From contig CAMAGQ010000082.1 of NCBI GenBank assembly GCA_945833895.1, forward strand, positions 1 through 7,345: a stretch of 7,345 nucleotides of DNA, written 5' to 3'. Below the pieces are notes generated by a model. The model had not been told where the DNA came from, ran no database searches, and was given only the letters and a program-made list of their open reading frames with translations. Each line of letters begins with the position of its first letter. Within the stretch, counting starts at the first letter, position 1. Origin of the DNA: an uncultured bacterium (GTDB lineage: Bacteria; Cyanobacteriota; Vampirovibrionia; Gastranaerophilales; Gastranaerophilaceae). Below, one piece after another: positions 5,343 to 7,345 of this stretch. A program made the position numbers and the translations under genes.

Positions 5343-5370
5343 ACGAAATATAAGATTAAATGAGGGTTGT

Positions 5371-7242
5371 ATGGATTATAAAGCACAAAACGATTTGGAC
5401 AGACAATTTTACGAAAAAGATTTCACTCCAATAAAAGAGTTACTGGCTGATGTCCGTGAGGCGTTAGTTTCAGGCAGAAAAGTGAACGTAAAAAAAAATA
5501 ATTTGTCAGACCTGATAGAATTTGATAATACACAAACTTTTATCTATATTACGCTGTTTCAGGCGGGCTTAACTCCAATCCGCTGGGGTTCTTGCAGAAC
5601 AACCCTCGATGAAACAATCAACCGTGACATTGAAAAAATAAGACAGTATAAGACTTTTAGCAATTTTGACGTTAAAGATGTTGACAAGTGTCGAATTATG
5701 ATTGAATACATATACGAAACAACGCCTGTCGATATTAACGATATAAAAACCGTAGACTTTAACCCTGCAAGATTTGAACCAGGAATTACGGGGATAAAAA
5801 TTATTCTTCACGGGAAACCTGTCATTTATACCCCGACGGATGCATGGGTAAACAGTCAGATGGACAGAAAATCCGCCCTAAATACTATCTTGAGAAAAAC
5901 TTATATTAAAGAGATGACTAACAGCAAGTCTGAACGAATTAAAATTCTAAAAAAGACACCTCATCAGGCATTTATCGTTAAAAGCCGTACTATTGTGACT
6001 TATAAGGATGATGTTCTGCCATTATACAGAGGTAATGTTTTATATAAATATTCACCTGAAGCAATCATTGAGCAGGCTATGGCTGGTGCAAATTGGATTT
6101 ACGACCACCAACTTCCTGACGGAAAATATTTGTACTATTACGATGCGAAAGAAGATAACTACGTTGACCACGAACACCCGACAAGACCACTGGATAACTT
6201 GTACTACAACGATTTAAGACACTGTGGTGGAATTGTTTGCCTAATCAGAGCGTATCAGTTAACCAAGGATAAAAAATATCTTGAAGCCGCAAAACGAGGG
6301 ATTGATTTTAGTATAAAATTGACCGTTGAACACGATTATGAAGGCGAAACCGCAGGGTATATCCACTACAACGAAAAAGGCAAACTCGGCGGAACAGGTA
6401 TGATTCTTGTTGCGATAATGAAATACAGAATTGAAACCGGCGACAAATCTTACGATGAATACATCAAAAAATATACCCGTCATATTTTATCAAGAGTTTA
6501 TAAAACAGGCGAACTTATGGGGTATTATATTCACCCCGGAGTGCAAAAGGGTCGTCCTCTTGTGAATATGTCTGATGAAGAACGCCGTAAAACATTCTCC
6601 TTCTATTATCCGGGGGAAGCACTTTTAGGGCTTGCATTATTCGCAAATTACTTTGAAGATGATGAAGCGTTACGTCAAAAAGTTATTGAAAAAGCGAAAA
6701 TTGCACTTGACTGGATTGTTGACGAACGTCCGAAAATTTATTCGGATTTGTTCACCGCACTACCGTCTGATGCGTGGCTTATGCAGGCAATTGAAGAATG
6801 GGCAGCAAATCCTGATTTCAGAAAAGAAAATTACATCAACTTTGTTCTCGGCGATGCCGCAACAATGATGAGCAAAACTTATAAAAAAGATGATTCTCCG
6901 TATATTGATTACGAAGGAAGTTATTATTATCAGTATGGCGACCATTTTTATCCTGACGGCTCAAGGTCTGAAGGGTTAATCGGAGCTTATTACCTTGCAA
7001 AAAAACTCGGAATGAGCGAAAAAGCACAGGAAATCCTTGAAGTTTGCCGAAAAACCGCACTTTCTCAAATGCTTTTGTTTAACAGCGATAAAAATAATTA
7101 CGCACACAAAAATCCTGATAAATCAAAAGGCACAATAAGGTTCAAAGCAACCCGCCAATGGATTAGAGTCGATTCAATTCAGCACGTTGCGTGTTTCTAT
7201 TTCAGACTGTATTTTGCCGAGAAAAATATCGGCGTTAAATAA
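5371..7242 (+). CDS. AMMECR1-like domain fused to helical-hairpin (alpha/alpha)-barrel-like domain
   Basis: This is a 623-residue soluble protein with no signal peptide or membrane segment. Residues about 15-185 follow the element order of the AMMECR1 fold: strand TFIYITLFQAG (56-66), LTPIRWGSC (67-75) where the family has its LRGCIG signature, a helix, strand KCRIMIEYI (106-114), then GITGIKIILHGKPVIYTP (138-155). The match is by pattern only, and the signature is not canonical. Residues about 228-615 are repeated helical hairpins with Gly/Tyr-rich turns (WIYDHQLPDGKYLYYYD, GGIVCLIRAYQLTKDKKYLEAAKRGI, PGEALLGLALFANYF, SEGLIGAYYLAKKLG). These resemble (alpha/alpha)6-barrel proteins such as glucuronyl C5-epimerase C-terminal domains or six-hairpin glycosidases. 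A carbohydrate-related role is inferred; no catalytic pair can be assigned. ATG 5371 has Shine-Dalgarno GAGGG. A strong hairpin follows the stop. Confidence 0.85.
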   Translation: MDYKAQNDLDRQFYEKDFTPIKELLADVREALVSGRKVNVKKNNLSDLIEFDNTQTFIYITLFQAGLTPIRWGSCRTTLDETINRDIEKIRQYKTFSNFDVKDVDKCRIMIEYIYETTPVDINDIKTVDFNPARFEPGITGIKIILHGKPVIYTPTDAWVNSQMDRKSALNTILRKTYIKEMTNSKSERIKILKKTPHQAFIVKSRTIVTYKDDVLPLYRGNVLYKYSPEAIIEQAMAGANWIYDHQLPDGKYLYYYDAKEDNYVDHEHPTRPLDNLYYNDLRHCGGIVCLIRAYQLTKDKKYLEAAKRGIDFSIKLTVEHDYEGETAGYIHYNEKGKLGGTGMILVAIMKYRIETGDKSYDEYIKKYTRHILSRVYKTGELMGYYIHPGVQKGRPLVNMSDEERRKTFSFYYPGEALLGLALFANYFEDDEALRQKVIEKAKIALDWIVDERPKIYSDLFTALPSDAWLMQAIEEWAANPDFRKENYINFVLGDAATMMSKTYKKDDSPYIDYEGSYYYQYGDHFYPDGSRSEGLIGAYYLAKKLGMSEKAQEILEVCRKTALSQMLLFNSDKNNYAHKNPDKSKGTIRFKATRQWIRVDSIQHVACFYFRLYFAEKNIGVK

Positions 7243-7264
7243 GAAATGTTTTCACAAGATTTTA

Positions 7265-7305
7265 AGAGAGGGGCTTTTCGGATAAAATCCGAAAAGCCCC
7301 TCTCT
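7265..7305. terminator. Strong 19-bp hairpin, probable terminator
   Basis: Perfect 19-base arms (7265-7283 and 7287-7305) flank an AAA loop, 22 bases after the stop of the 623-residue protein gene. The arm core reads GGGGCTTTTCGG. A CTCTT pyrimidine tail follows on the forward strand rather than a U-run, and the reverse side has TTAAAATC. It may therefore end transcription from both sides if a gene lies to the right on the reverse strand. Confidence 0.8.
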
Positions 7306-7345
7306 CTCTTATACTTTATTCATCAGATACTTAAAATTTCAACAA

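Noticed and set aside
7311..7345. Possible 3' end of a reverse-strand gene (a frame ending VEILSI then TGA at 7323-7325)
   Set aside because: Only a few codons are visible and any frame of this length could be open by chance.

Overview
The window is AT-rich bacterial chromosome carrying seven genes, one of them cut by the left edge. SpmA/SpmB-type membrane proteins, a TrmB-family regulator, a receiver-GGDEF protein, the base composition and several lineage-restricted proteins suggest an uncultured gut-type bacterium. My best guess is Gastranaerophilales/Vampirovibrionia ('Melainabacteria'), but this rests on general resemblance and no search; an AT-rich Firmicute is the main alternative. The genetic code looks standard. 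I see no phage, transposase, CRISPR, rRNA or tRNA.

Layout. Positions 1-338 (-) hold the N-terminal 112 residues of a coiled-coil-like protein. 496-876 (+) is a small protein with two zinc ribbons. 951-2073 (-) is the translationally coupled pair spmA-spmB. 2074-2465 is a 392-base non-coding stretch: the spmA promoter, a long imperfect hairpin repeat, an operator-like inverted repeat, an extended -10 promoter, an ATATG tandem repeat and a leader whose Shine-Dalgarno (SD) can be paired. 2466-3170 (+) is an orphan 234-residue protein. 3171-3470 (300 bases, no gene called) holds a perfect 20-base palindrome, a GC-richer stretch with an open but unsupported reverse frame, and the trmB-family promoter. 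3471-4271 (+) is a TrmB-type sugar-sensing regulator. 4385-5260 (-) is a degenerate receiver plus GGDEF protein with the variant signature GDEEF. 5371-7242 (+) is a 623-residue two-part protein: an AMMECR1-like N-terminus and a helical-hairpin-repeat C-terminus resembling (alpha/alpha)-barrel carbohydrate-active enzymes. A 19-bp hairpin at 7265-7305 closes the region.

How it fits together. Most genes are monocistronic, and the strand alternates; only spmA-spmB is a clear operon. The GGDEF gene and the 623-residue gene are divergent from a 110-base gap in which their promoters interleave. The most consistent pattern concerns translation starts. The three genes without an SD (zinc ribbon, spmA, TrmB) each have a -35/-10 promoter with the -10 ending 5-7 bases before the ATG, which predicts leaderless mRNAs. 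The genes with an SD have ordinary spacing, and the three with a visible promoter have 5' leaders. I found no clear undescribed multi-gene system; the strongest candidates for novelty are the orphan protein with its unusual leader, the 623-residue fusion and the GDEEF protein.
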